The notes beneath the pieces were generated by a model that was not told where the DNA came from, did no database searches, and saw only the letters and a program-made list of their open reading frames with translations. DNA of 64,000 nucleotides from Halomonas getboli (lineage in GTDB: Bacteria; Pseudomonadota; Gammaproteobacteria; Pseudomonadales; Halomonadaceae): contig NZ_JALMEW010000001.1 in NCBI RefSeq assembly GCF_023094245.1, positions 798,757 to 862,756 of the forward strand. Direction: 5' to 3'. This document shows, in pieces, positions 1-9,362 of this stretch; the first letter of the stretch is position 1; the number at the start of each line of letters is the position of its first letter. Both the position numbers and the translations under genes were made by a program.

Positions 1-1085
1 TGTCCGCCGGCCTGCTGCAGGACCTGGATGGCCCGGAGCGGGTCGCCGAGGGCGTGGCCCGGCTGGGCGACAAGGTGGCCGAGAAGTTTCCCGCCTTCAC
101 GGTGCGCGAGTACTGCCTGCAGCCCATGCAGCGCGGCAAGCACTCGATGCAGCTGTGTGCCGGCATCACCCGCGACCCGGTGTTCGGCCCGCTGATCGTG
201 TTCGGCATCGGCGGCTACAAGGTGAATATCCTCGCCGACCGACAGGTGGCGCTGCCGCCGCTGAACATGAGCCTGGCCGCCGACCTGGTGGGGCGTACCC
301 ATGCCGCGCGACTGATTCGCGAGCACTCCAGCGACCCCGAGCGCGATCTGACCCGGATCGGCGAGCTGCTGGTGACGCTGTCGCAGATGGCCAGCGACCT
401 CACCGAGCTGCGCGGGCTGGAACTCAATCCGCTGGTGCTCAATCGCGAGGGCATGCTGGCGGTCGACTTCGCCATGGACCTGGGGTCGCCGGCACGCTTC
501 GCGATCATGCCCTATCCGGAAGAGCTGCGCGAATGGGTGACCCTGAACAACGGCTGGGAGGTCGAGGTGCGGCCGATCCGCGCCGAGGACGCACCGCTGA
601 TCACCGGCTTTCACCAGCGGCTCTCCGAGGAGAGCATTCGCTTTCGCTACTTCCATCACAAGGCCGACCTCACCCAGCGCGATCTCTCGCTGCTCTCGCA
701 CATCAACTACGACCGCCAGATGGCCTTCATCGCCGAGCACCCGCTGCCCGAGGGTGGCAAGGAGATGCTCGGCGTGGTGCGGGTGTGGAACGATGCCGAC
801 AACATCCGCACCGAGTTCTCGATCATCGTGCGCGACGACCTCCAGGGGCTGGGGATCGGCAGCCTGCTGATGGACAAGATGATCCGCTACAGCAAGCGGC
901 TGGGGACGCTGGAGATGATCGGCAAGATCATGGTCGACAACCGGCCGATGCGTGCGCTGATGCAGCAGCTGGGCTTCCGGCTCAGCTACAACATGGAAGA
1001 AGAGGTGATGGACGCCGTGCTCAGGCTCAACGAGCCCGAGAGCGACTGGCAGCGGCTGCGTCTGGAGAGCCCGGTGGAAGGTTGA
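1..1085 (+). CDS. patZ: Bifunctional acyl-CoA synthetase / GNAT protein acetyltransferase, PatZ type (5' truncated)
   Basis: The reading frame is open from base 3 of the window, so only about the last 360 residues of a protein that is usually near 900 residues are visible. The first part resembles the end of the ATP-grasp half of NDP-forming acyl-CoA synthetases (GGYKVNI, ALPPLN, LELNPLVLN). A GNAT acetyltransferase domain follows, starting at VEVRPIRAEDA, with the acetyl-CoA loop LQGLGIGSLL and the conserved NRPMRALMQQLGF helix. Proteins of this build (PatZ/YfiQ/Pat) acetylate lysines, classically on acetyl-CoA synthetase. The frame ends 26 nt before a hairpin terminator and converges on pdxH. 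The family call is firm; the physiological target is inferred from homologues. Confidence 0.88.
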   Translation, partial: SAGLLQDLDGPERVAEGVARLGDKVAEKFPAFTVREYCLQPMQRGKHSMQLCAGITRDPVFGPLIVFGIGGYKVNILADRQVALPPLNMSLAADLVGRTHAARLIREHSSDPERDLTRIGELLVTLSQMASDLTELRGLELNPLVLNREGMLAVDFAMDLGSPARFAIMPYPEELREWVTLNNGWEVEVRPIRAEDAPLITGFHQRLSEESIRFRYFHHKADLTQRDLSLLSHINYDRQMAFIAEHPLPEGGKEMLGVVRVWNDADNIRTEFSIIVRDDLQGLGIGSLLMDKMIRYSKRLGTLEMIGKIMVDNRPMRALMQQLGFRLSYNMEEEVMDAVLRLNEPESDWQRLRLESPVEG

Positions 1086-1111
1086 AGGCAAATGCCGAGG
1101 TGACCAATGAC

Positions 1112-1137
1112 CCGACCCCGCACGCTGGCGGGGTCGG
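1112..1137. terminator. Hairpin between convergent patZ and pdxH
   Basis: Perfect 9-bp inverted repeat (CCGACCCCG / CGGGGTCGG) around an 8-nt loop, between two convergent genes. No T-tract follows on either strand, so efficiency is uncertain; a bidirectional terminator is the likely role. Confidence 0.6.
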
Positions 1138-1167
1138 ACAGGTCTATCGGCATGCCAGTCGGCGCGA

Positions 1168-1809
1168 TCAGGGGGCCAGGCGGAAGCTCTGCCAGTGGTC
1201 GTCGCGGCGCTCGAAGCGGATGCGGTCGTGCAGGCGGCTGGGCTGGCCTTGCCAGAACTCGATCATGTCCGGCACCAGGCGGTAGCCACCCCAGTGAACG
1301 GGGCGCGGAATGTCCTGGCCCTCGTAGGCCTGCTCGAACCGGCTCTCGCGCTCCTCGAGCCACTGACGACCGGGAATCACCACGCTCTGGGTGGCCACCC
1401 AGGCGCCCAGCTGGCTGGCACGGGGGCGGCGGGCGAAATAGGCGTCGGACTCTTCCTCGCTGACCTGTTCGACGGCGCCCTCCACGCGGATCTGGCGCGC
1501 CAGCGACGGCCACCAGAAGACCAGCGCGGCCTGGGGCACGTTGGCCAGCTCGCTGCCCTTGTGGCTGTGGTAGTTGCTGAAGAAGGTCAGTCCTCGTTCC
1601 TCGGCGCCCTTGAGCAGCACCACCCGAGCGTGGGGCAGGCCCTGGCTGTCCACGGTGGCCAGGGTCATGGCGTTGGCGTCCTCACCCTCGGCGTCCAGCG
1701 CCAGGGCCAGCCACTCGTCGAACAGCGGCATGGGTTGCTCGGGCAGCTGGGCCTCGTCCAGGCGGCCGCCCTCGTAGTCGCGCCGGATATCGGCGATATC
1801 ACGTGTCAT
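1168..1809 (-). CDS. pdxH: Pyridoxamine 5'-phosphate oxidase
   Basis: FMN-dependent enzyme that oxidises pyridoxamine or pyridoxine 5'-phosphate to pyridoxal 5'-phosphate, the last step of vitamin B6 synthesis and salvage. The 213-residue length is normal for the family. Visible motifs are the FMN-binding RVVLLKG and FFSNYHSHKG segments, RQIRVEG, the RASQLGAWVA substrate region, and the diagnostic C-terminal RLHDRIRFER...W...RLAP. The ATG start is preceded by a good ribosome site (GGAG, 6-nt spacing). It is a single gene convergent with patZ. Confidence 0.97.
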   Translation of the reverse strand: MTRDIADIRRDYEGGRLDEAQLPEQPMPLFDEWLALALDAEGEDANAMTLATVDSQGLPHARVVLLKGAEERGLTFFSNYHSHKGSELANVPQAALVFWWPSLARQIRVEGAVEQVSEEESDAYFARRPRASQLGAWVATQSVVIPGRQWLEERESRFEQAYEGQDIPRPVHWGGYRLVPDMIEFWQGQPSRLHDRIRFERRDDHWQSFRLAP

Positions 1810-1950
1810 GGTGTTCTCCTCGAATGTGCCCTCATGGTCGCCGCTCGTCGGCGCGAGCTCAACCTCGACAGGACCATCATACGCGATGCCGATGGCATTC
1901 CATTGCGCTGGATCAGCGGTCTCGCGGGATAGCGTGCGGCGTGGGGCTCG

Positions 1951-3333
<1,383 letters not shown>

Positions 3334-3431
3334 GGCGAGGGTCCTTGATGTCGTCCGAAAAAATCGTGTCGCGGGTCACAAACGCGGCTCATTGTAGGCC
3401 GCGGCCGAATGCGGTCACAACTGCCGCCCCG

Positions 3432-3899
3432 TCAGTCGCCCTTGGGGCGGCGATGGCGAGGCAGGGTGCGCTCGATGCCGCCCAACACCACCATGATGAC
3501 CAGCGCCATGAAGGTAACCATGGCGGCCAGCGGGAAGTTGTGGACGCCGGCCGCGATGCCGATGGCCCCGGCCAGCCAGATGGATGCGCCGGTGGTGATG
3601 CCGTGGACGCTGGTGCCGCTGCGGATGATGCTGCCGGCGCCCAGGAAGCCGATGCCGCCGATCACGCCCTCAACGATGCGGGTCGGGTCGACGCGGGCGG
3701 AGGGGTCGCCCTCGGCGGTGGCGTAGAGGATCTCGAGGCCGACGATCAGGAAGGCTGCGGCGCCCAGCGCCACCAGCATGTGCGAGCGCAGTCCGGCGGG
3801 CTTGCCGCGCAACTCGCGCTCGAGCCCCAGGACCAGGGCCAGGCCGGCAGCCACGCCCAGGCGAGCGAACATGTCGAGCAGGGTGATCTCGGTGTCCAT
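3432..3899 (-). CDS. MgtC/SapB-family membrane protein
   Basis: 155 residues with an N-terminal MgtC domain. Family signatures are LALVLGLERELRGKPAGLRSH with its conserved acidic and arginine residues, and GVIGGIGFLGAGSI. About four or five membrane segments are predicted by eye. Some MgtC proteins support growth at low Mg2+ or in hosts; this short form lacks the C-terminal ACT-like domain of Salmonella MgtC, so virulence functions should not be assumed. ATG at 3899 has a GAGG site 8 nt upstream; a longer form would need a TTG start 19 codons earlier. The upstream 60 bp is AT-rich and probably holds its promoter. Confidence 0.88.
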   Translation of the reverse strand: MDTEITLLDMFARLGVAAGLALVLGLERELRGKPAGLRSHMLVALGAAAFLIVGLEILYATAEGDPSARVDPTRIVEGVIGGIGFLGAGSIIRSGTSVHGITTGASIWLAGAIGIAAGVHNFPLAAMVTFMALVIMVVLGGIERTLPRHRRPKGD

Positions 3900-4017
3900 G
3901 GCGGCGTCCTCGGTCGCGGGTGTTTCCCCCTCGATAGTGCCTGCGATCGGGTGCAAGGGAAAACCAGAGAAATTTATACCGTTATCTTAGATGCTCAAAA
4001 AGCATCTGGGTCAGATA

Positions 4018-4446
4018 TCAATCTTCGTCATCCAGGCGACGATAGACCCAGGCCGAGCGGCCGTCGGCGAGTTCGACGCGATCGCGGCGGTAGCGAATGC
4101 CGAGATGCTCGTAGCGGTCGAGGCGAGCGAGTTCCTCGGCGCTGACGGTCAGCCGCAGCCCTTTCACCGCGCAGCCGCTGCAGGGCGCCAGATCGAGCCC
4201 GGTCCGGCGGTAGCCATCGAGCGTCGCCGGTTCGGGATCGCCCGTGCGGCCATAGGCCACCCAGCGGATCGGCGCATGGGTCAGGGTCCCGTAGACGAAC
4301 AGCGCATGCGAGCCCTCAGCGATGGGCGCCAGATGCGCGGGGCGCTCGTAGGTCCAGGGGCTGAGCATCGTCAGCCACAGCCAGGCGGCGACCGCCAGCG
4401 GGGTGGCCAGCAGCGGCAGGCCGATCAGCAGGCGCGGGGAGGGCAT
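4018..4446 (-). CDS. Gamma-glutamylcyclotransferase (AIG2)-like protein with N-terminal membrane anchor
   Basis: 142 residues. An N-terminal hydrophobic segment (about residues 5-27) precedes an AIG2/GGCT fold with the hallmark LFVYGTLTHAPIRWVAYGR. YGTL is the substrate-loop signature; the acidic catalytic residue is probably in the LDRYEHLG segment. The family cleaves gamma-glutamyl amines or peptides, but the substrate here is unknown. The membrane anchor is unusual and would place the domain in the periplasm or at the membrane face. GGAG 8 nt before the ATG at 4446 favours this start over one 11 codons upstream. It is transcribed toward mgtC. Confidence 0.75.
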   Translation of the reverse strand: MPSPRLLIGLPLLATPLAVAAWLWLTMLSPWTYERPAHLAPIAEGSHALFVYGTLTHAPIRWVAYGRTGDPEPATLDGYRRTGLDLAPCSGCAVKGLRLTVSAEELARLDRYEHLGIRYRRDRVELADGRSAWVYRRLDDED

Positions 4447-4526
4447 GGAAAGGGCTCCGGGAGAATGAAACGGGCCCATGCTGCCATAGCCGCTCCCGAC
4501 GCAACAGCGCGGCCGCGCGTCGAGCC

Positions 4527-5831
4527 TCAGGCCAGGAAGTCCGCCAGTCTCGATGCCTGCCGGAGGACGCCCTCGAGGATGGGATCGCCGGTCGCCGCCG
4601 GAAAATCGGCGGGCAGGTCGGCCGCGAGATTGCCGACGATCCGCTCGGCGGAGCCGGCGATCTCTTCCATCAGTGCGGTGACGCGCTCGGGTGAATAGTC
4701 GACCTGCTCGGCGGTGGCGAGGAAATGACGGGGCGCCATCCTCGCCCAGCGGTAGTGGCGATTCTTGCCCTTCAGGGCCATGGCCATCTTGGCGCGCTCG
4801 GCGGCCATGCTGCCCTGGCGCATGAGCGGGTAGGCCGAGATGACGTCATACATCGGCGTCATGCGATAGGCGCTTCCCGGCTCGAGGAACAGGCTGAAGT
4901 TCTTGGCATGCCCGTCGATGGCGGCCAGCAGCCAGAACAGGATCTGGGCCTTGAAGAAGCGCCCCCTGTCCTCGCCGGCCTGCTGCGAGCCCCGCAGCAG
5001 TCGCATGGCCTGGGTGATACCCGGGCCGCCGTCGCTTTCGTACTTGAGCGCCGGCGCAATGCCCAGCGCCTGGCAGAAGTCTTCCTGAGGCAGGCGCATG
5101 AGCCAGGAGCCGTCCCGCGACCAGCGCCGGTCGAAGCGCTCGACCACCAGCACTTCCTGGTCGCCGAAGCGGGCCAGCTCGGTCTGCGCCACCGGCAAGC
5201 CGAAGGCCTCCAGCAGGTGCAGGCACAGCCATTCGTTGGCGTTGCTCTGGCGCAGGTCGATGTTGCTGTGTTCGAGAAAGCCGATCGGCAGCTTGAAGAT
5301 ATGGCTGGTGGGCGTGCTGCCGGTGGGACGCTGCCAGCGGCCCTGGTGCCAGAGCAGCGCCGTCTTTTCCTGGGCACCGGCCAGCGAGATGCGGAAATCC
5401 TGCCCCTCGGCCATGCCCAGCGGAGCCTCCTGGTAGCCGACCAGCAGCGACTCGATGGCGCGATCGTCGAGCGGCTCGGCGGTGACGGTATGCACATCGC
5501 CGCTCGGGACATCTTCGGGGGACAGCTGGATGGCGCCGACGCAGTCGCGGCCGATGCTCGCCAGCAGATCGAACGGATGGCGCGTCGGCACCCGGAAGCG
5601 GGCCTGCATGCGGGCGCGGATCGCCTCCGAATCGGGCAGCAGGTTGTCGAAGAAGTTGTAGACCACTTCGCCGCGATACGCCGCCGTCGCGAGGGGCAGC
5701 GACAGCGAGACGGCCCGGGCGCCGGGGCGTTCGGCCCATTCACGGCGGTACTGGAAGGCCATGGCGCCGGAGCGTGCCAGGCTCAGGGTGCCGATCTCGA
5801 TGCCGTTCATCGCGACGGTGAGATTTGCCAT
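4527..5831 (-). CDS. hipA: HipA-family serine/threonine kinase toxin
   Basis: Toxin of a type II toxin-antitoxin pair. Full length at 434 residues. It has the HipA N-terminal domain (NFFDNLLPDSEAIR), the conserved loop SLAGAQEKTALL with Ser149 at the position of the E. coli HipA autophosphorylation site, the catalytic segment IDGHAKNFS with Asp306, and the metal-binding YDVISAYP with Asp329. In E. coli HipA phosphorylates glutamyl-tRNA synthetase and halts translation; the same target is inferred here, not shown. It follows hipB by 3 nt. All key residues are present, so it looks active. Confidence 0.95.
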   Translation of the reverse strand: MANLTVAMNGIEIGTLSLARSGAMAFQYRREWAERPGARAVSLSLPLATAAYRGEVVYNFFDNLLPDSEAIRARMQARFRVPTRHPFDLLASIGRDCVGAIQLSPEDVPSGDVHTVTAEPLDDRAIESLLVGYQEAPLGMAEGQDFRISLAGAQEKTALLWHQGRWQRPTGSTPTSHIFKLPIGFLEHSNIDLRQSNANEWLCLHLLEAFGLPVAQTELARFGDQEVLVVERFDRRWSRDGSWLMRLPQEDFCQALGIAPALKYESDGGPGITQAMRLLRGSQQAGEDRGRFFKAQILFWLLAAIDGHAKNFSLFLEPGSAYRMTPMYDVISAYPLMRQGSMAAERAKMAMALKGKNRHYRWARMAPRHFLATAEQVDYSPERVTALMEEIAGSAERIVGNLAADLPADFPAATGDPILEGVLRQASRLADFLA

Positions 5832-5834
5832 GGC

Positions 5835-6095
5835 CTACCACTCCTGGTCCCAGCCCGCCTCGGGGCCTGTGGTGTCGTCGGTACGGTCGCGCTCGGTGAC
5901 GTGAAGCTCCAGCTCGAGGGCCGACAGCAGCTTGAACAGCGTCTCGAGGCGGCTGCGCTCCGGGTGGTGCTCGAAGCCGGAGACGGTCGCCTGCTTGATG
6001 CCGATCTGCTCGGCGGTGGCCTGCTGCGTCAGCTGGCGACGCTTGCGTGCGTTCTTCAGCGAGTGCGCGAGCATCTCGGGTGAGGTGATCTTCAT
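5835..6095 (-). CDS. hipB: HipB-family antitoxin, XRE-type DNA-binding repressor
   Basis: 86 residues with a helix-turn-helix at about residues 20-45 (LTQQATAEQIGIKQATVSGFE) and a short dimerising tail. Antitoxin of HipA and probable autorepressor of the hipBA operon. Upstream lie three copies of TATCC-N8-GGATA, which is the E. coli HipB operator consensus as I know it, so operator specificity appears conserved. The operator nearest the gene covers the GGGGA ribosome site, two bases from the ATG. hipB precedes hipA with a 3-nt gap, as in canonical hipBA modules. Confidence 0.95.
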   Translation of the reverse strand: MKITSPEMLAHSLKNARKRRQLTQQATAEQIGIKQATVSGFEHHPERSRLETLFKLLSALELELHVTERDRTDDTTGPEAGWDQEW

Positions 6096-6097
6096 GA

Positions 6098-6115
6098 TAT
6101 CCCCTATAGAGGATA
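6098..6115. promoter_or_regulatory. HipB operator O1
   Basis: TATCC-N8-GGATA, two bases upstream of the hipB start and overlapping its ribosome binding site. HipB bound here could block translation initiation on DNA-coupled transcripts as well as transcription. Confidence 0.85.
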
Positions 6116-6125
6116 AAAATGTGTT

Positions 6126-6143
6126 TATCCGCTATAGAGGATA
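6126..6143. promoter_or_regulatory. HipB operator O2
   Basis: TATCC-N8-GGATA, centred 28 bp from O1. Its sequence is the exact reverse complement of O3. Confidence 0.85.
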
Positions 6144-6152
6144 TTAGCACAA

Positions 6153-6170
6153 TATCCTCTATAGCGGATA
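6153..6170. promoter_or_regulatory. HipB operator O3
   Basis: TATCC-N8-GGATA, centred 27 bp from O2. With O2 it forms a perfect inverted repeat of 20-bp arms (6126-6145 and 6151-6170) around a 5-bp centre. The 27-28 bp spacing places operators about 2.6 helical turns apart. Confidence 0.85.
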
Positions 6171-6252
6171 TTGTGGCGTCATCTCGACATGCGGTGGCAC
6201 TGAGCCATTTGCTAGGATGAGCGTTCTACTCAAGCTGGCCAGGAGGTGTGCC

Positions 6253-6843
6253 ATGACGGACCTTCACGACGATGCCGATTTCCAGGCCCTGATGGGCGAC
6301 GTGACCCCCCTGTCGCGCGGCCAGGGCCGAGCGCATACCGGCCAGACCCGCCGCGGTCCCACCGAGGCGCAGATCGCCAAGCGCGAGAGCGCGGCCGGCG
6401 GTGAGGCGGATCGCGATATCCTCTCCGACGACTTCGTCGACCTGGTGCCGCCCTTCGATCCGCTGGACTTTCGCCGCGACGGCATCCAGCGCGGGGTGGC
6501 GGAGCGCCTGCGCCAGGGCGGCTACCCGATGCAGGCCAGCCTGCACCTGCTGCGCCGTCCGGTGGAGGAGGCCCGACGGGCGCTGCCGGCCTTCCTGCGC
6601 GAGGCCGTCGAGCACGACCTGCGCTCGGTGATGATCGTCCACGGTCGCGGCCGCGAGATCGACAGCCCCGCCAACGTGCTGCGCTCCTATCTGGCCAAGT
6701 GGCTGCCGGCCTTCGACGAGGTCCAGGCCTTCGCCTCGGCGACACAGGCCGACGGCGGCCTGGGCGCCACCTGGGTGATGCTGCGCAAGAGCGAGCGGGC
6801 GAGGGCGGCCAATCGGGAGCGCCAGCAGAAGCGCCGGGGTTGA
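6253..6843 (+). CDS. smrA: SmrA (YdaL)-type Smr-domain protein
   Basis: 196 residues. The layout matches E. coli YdaL/SmrA: an N-terminal DxxPL segment (LMGDVTPLSRGQG), a linker, then FDPLDFRRDGIQRGV and a C-terminal Smr domain (SLHLLRRPVEEARRALPAFL, VMIVHGRGRE, NVLRSYLAKWL). Smr domains of this class nick or cleave nucleic acids; the HGRG and LHLLR motifs are the conserved surface. The start follows a perfect AGGAGG at 6241. An in-frame ATG 12 codons earlier lacks such a site. Single gene divergent from hipBA. Confidence 0.9.
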   Translation: MTDLHDDADFQALMGDVTPLSRGQGRAHTGQTRRGPTEAQIAKRESAAGGEADRDILSDDFVDLVPPFDPLDFRRDGIQRGVAERLRQGGYPMQASLHLLRRPVEEARRALPAFLREAVEHDLRSVMIVHGRGREIDSPANVLRSYLAKWLPAFDEVQAFASATQADGGLGATWVMLRKSERARAANRERQQKRRG

Positions 6844-6877
6844 TGCCGGAAGTGACGGCGTTCGGCTATACGGCGTT

Positions 6878-6937
6878 AAAAATCAGCTCGCAATGCTCAT
6901 TTACACCCTCGTAAACTCCGCACGCTCGCTGATTTTT
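6878..6937. repeat. Concentric inverted repeats downstream of smrA
   Basis: Outer arms AAAAATCAGC (6878-6887) and GCTGATTTTT (6928-6937) and inner arms TTTAC (6900-6904) and GTAAA (6911-6915) share the same centre, 6907/6908. The bases between the arm pairs hardly pair. The outer right arm ends in TTTTT, so this may serve as the smrA terminator; the concentric design is more elaborate than a plain terminator. Confidence 0.55.
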
Positions 6938-7000
6938 GCCTTGTCTCGCCTTCGCTCGTCGACTTCTCTGCCTCGCAGACTGCGCTCTCGATCTTGGTCG

Positions 7001-7046
7001 CCAGAAACGACGAAGCCGGCCCTTGGGCCGGCTTCGTGCGTTCTGG
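7001..7046 (-). terminator. Intrinsic terminator of the cysI-DUF934 operon
   Basis: 12-bp perfect stem (CGAAGCCGGCCC 7011-7022 / GGGCCGGCTTCG 7025-7036) with a TT loop, extended by outer CCAGAA/TTCTGG pairs. On the minus strand the stem is followed by TCGTTTCTGG, a short U-run. It could also act on read-through from smrA. Confidence 0.75.
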
Positions 7047-7058
7047 CGAGGCGATCCG

Positions 7059-7577
7059 TCAGGCGACTTCGCCCTTGTGGGCCTCGCGCAGGCGACGGCG
7101 GAACAGCGGTTCCGGATCGTCGGTGCCGGGCTGGTAGCTGCGACTGAAGGTGCTCAGGGCGTTCAGGGCGTCCTCGACGACCTGGTCCTCGCGCAGCGAG
7201 AAGGCGTCGAAGCCACAGCGCGACATGTAGAACAGCTGGTCGATCAGCACGTCGCCGATGGCGCGGATCTGGCCTTTATAACCGTGCCGCTCGCGCAGCA
7301 GGCGAGCGATGCTGTAGCCGCGGCCGTCGGTGAACTTCGGGAAGTCGATGGCCACCAGCGGGGCGGCCTCGAGCTCACGCGCCAGCGCATCGGTCATCTC
7401 GGTGTCGCTGGCCAGCCAGGGGGCGACGTCGTCGCCCTTGTCGGAGGCCTGCCAGTCGGCCAGCGGCAGCAGCGCCGGCTGACCTTCCGGGCGCTGGGCG
7501 GCGTCCTCGCAGAGGACCCACTCGTCGGTCGCGACGCGCCGGTCGGCGATCAGGGTGCGGGAGGTCTGCTCAGGCAT
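7059..7577 (-). CDS. DUF934 protein, partner of sulfite reductase
   Basis: 172 residues of the DUF934 family, recognised by the FPKFTDGRGYSIARLLRERHGYKGQIRAIGDVLIDQLFYM-like core (conserved F-DGRG-S-AR and RA-GDVL-DQ). The gene overlaps the 3' end of cysI by 8 nt, the usual arrangement in proteobacteria that have a CysI-type hemoprotein without a dedicated CysJ flavoprotein. A role in assimilatory sulfite reduction, perhaps in electron delivery, is inferred from this linkage; no biochemical function is assured. It is the last gene before a strong terminator. Confidence 0.88.
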   Translation of the reverse strand: MPEQTSRTLIADRRVATDEWVLCEDAAQRPEGQPALLPLADWQASDKGDDVAPWLASDTEMTDALARELEAAPLVAIDFPKFTDGRGYSIARLLRERHGYKGQIRAIGDVLIDQLFYMSRCGFDAFSLREDQVVEDALNALSTFSRSYQPGTDDPEPLFRRRLREAHKGEVA

Positions 7578-9222
7578 AGACGCGCTCCTTGAAGGGCTTG
7601 ATGCCGATACGGCGATAGGTGTCGAGGAAGGTCTCGTCGGGCGTGCGCTCGCCGACGTAGACCTGCAGCAGCTTGTCGATCACGCTCGGCACGTCCTCGC
7701 GGTAGAAGGAGGGACCGAGGATCTTGCCCAGCGAGGACTCGTTGCCCTGGCTGCCGCCGAGCGAGACCTGATAGTACTCCTCGCCCTTCTTGTCGACGCC
7801 GAGGATGCCGATGTGGCCGACGTGGTGGTGACCGCAGGCGTTCATGCAGCCGGAGATGTTGAGCTCCAGCGGGCCCAGGTCGTAGAGGAAGTCGAGGTCC
7901 TCGAAGCGCTCCTGGATGGCATGGGCGACCGGGATCGACTTGGCGTTGGCCAGGCCGCAGTAGTCGCCGCCGGGGCAGCAGATAAGGTCGGCCAGGGTGC
8001 CCACGGTGGGGTTGGCCAGGCCGAGCTCGTCGAGGCGCTGCCAGAGTTCCTCGATGCGGTCGACGGCCACGTCGGTGAGCACCAGGTTCTGCTCGTGGGT
8101 CACGCGCAGCTCGCCGTAGCTGAACTCGTCGGCCAGGTCGGCGATGGCGGCCATCTGATCGGAGGTGACGTCACCCGGCGAGTGCTCGCGGCGCTTCAGC
8201 GACAGGGTCACGGCCTTGTAGCCCGGGACCTTGTGGTCGGTGACGTTGTTGGTCACGAAGCGGCCGAAGGCGCGGTTGTCGGCGCGCAGGGCCTCGTAGG
8301 CGGCGATCGCCTCGGCGTCGATCTCGCGACGCTCGGGGTCGACGAAATGTTCGGCCACGGACGCCACGGCCTCGTCGGTGAGGGTCTGGGGACCGTCCTT
8401 GAGGTGCGCCCACTCTTCCTCGACGCGGCGACGGAACTCGTCGACGCCCAGGGCCTTGACCAGGATCTTGATGCGCGCCTTGAACTTGTTGTCGCGGCGG
8501 CCGAACTGGTTGTAGACCCGCAGGATCGCCTCGAGGTAGGTCAGCAGGTGCTGCCAGGGCAGATCCTCGCAGACCGTGTTGCCGATCATCGGCGTACGGC
8601 CCAGGCCGCCACCGGCCAGCACCTTGACCCGCACCTCGCCGTCCTCGTTGCGCCAGAAGCGCAGGCCCACGTCATGGACCTGGATCGCCGCGCGATCCTC
8701 CTCGGCGCCGGTCACCGCGATCTTGAACTTGCGCGGCAGGTAGGCGAACTCGGGGTGGAAGGTCGACCACTGACGGATCAGCTCGCACCACGGGCGCGGA
8801 TCGACGTCCTCGTCGGCGGCGATGCCGGAGAACTGGTCGGTGGAGGTGTTGCGGATATCATTGCCGCTGGTCTGGATGGCGTGCATTTCCACGCTGGCCA
8901 GGTCGGCGAGGATGTCCGGCACGTCCTCCATCTTGGGCCAGTTCAGCTGCAGGTTGGTGCGCGTGGTGAAGTGGCCGTAACCGCGGTCGTAGCGCGCGGC
9001 GATCTCGCCCAGCTTGCGCAGCTGGTAGGACGCCAGCATGCCGTAGGGGATGGCGATGCGCAGCATCGGCGCATAGCGCTGGATATAGAGACCGTTCTGC
9101 ACGCGCAGCGGCAGGAATTCCTCGTCGCTGATCTTGCCCTCGAGGTAGCGACGCATCTGGTCGCGGAACTGGGCGACGCGTTCGTCGACCAGGGTCTGAT
9201 CATGGGTGTCGTAGCGATACAT
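7570..9222 (-). CDS. cysI: Assimilatory nitrite/sulfite reductase hemoprotein
   Basis: 550-residue siroheme and [4Fe-4S] enzyme that reduces sulfite to sulfide with six electrons for cysteine synthesis. The siroheme-binding TTRTNLQLNW segment is near residue 85-95, KFKIAVTG follows, and the cluster ligands appear as CCPGGDYC (Cys-x5-Cys) and SGCMNACGHH (Cys-x3-Cys, the second Cys bridging to siroheme). The protein is of the Pseudomonas PA1838 type rather than E. coli CysI, since no cysJ lies next to it. The upstream AT-rich segment has a palindrome that may control the operon. Confidence 0.95.
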   Translation of the reverse strand: MYRYDTHDQTLVDERVAQFRDQMRRYLEGKISDEEFLPLRVQNGLYIQRYAPMLRIAIPYGMLASYQLRKLGEIAARYDRGYGHFTTRTNLQLNWPKMEDVPDILADLASVEMHAIQTSGNDIRNTSTDQFSGIAADEDVDPRPWCELIRQWSTFHPEFAYLPRKFKIAVTGAEEDRAAIQVHDVGLRFWRNEDGEVRVKVLAGGGLGRTPMIGNTVCEDLPWQHLLTYLEAILRVYNQFGRRDNKFKARIKILVKALGVDEFRRRVEEEWAHLKDGPQTLTDEAVASVAEHFVDPERREIDAEAIAAYEALRADNRAFGRFVTNNVTDHKVPGYKAVTLSLKRREHSPGDVTSDQMAAIADLADEFSYGELRVTHEQNLVLTDVAVDRIEELWQRLDELGLANPTVGTLADLICCPGGDYCGLANAKSIPVAHAIQERFEDLDFLYDLGPLELNISGCMNACGHHHVGHIGILGVDKKGEEYYQVSLGGSQGNESSLGKILGPSFYREDVPSVIDKLLQVYVGERTPDETFLDTYRRIGIKPFKERVYA

Positions 9223-9282
9223 TCAGCGCTTACCTGAAACGGGGAAGTGGCGAAGCTTGGCGACTACCTTAACGGGTCGCAA

Positions 9283-9301
9283 TTATTCTATAAAAGAATA
9301 A
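9283..9301. promoter_or_regulatory. Palindrome in the cysI promoter region
   Basis: TTATTC-N7-GAATAA lies 61-79 bp upstream of the cysI start in the only AT-rich stretch of the area. This is a plausible binding site for a sulfur regulator such as CysB, but the motif does not identify the protein. Confidence 0.4.
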
Positions 9302-9362
9302 ATCTTCATAGTTTATATTCGAAACGGAATGAGCACAGAGCTCGTTCGTCGGCACTTTTGCC

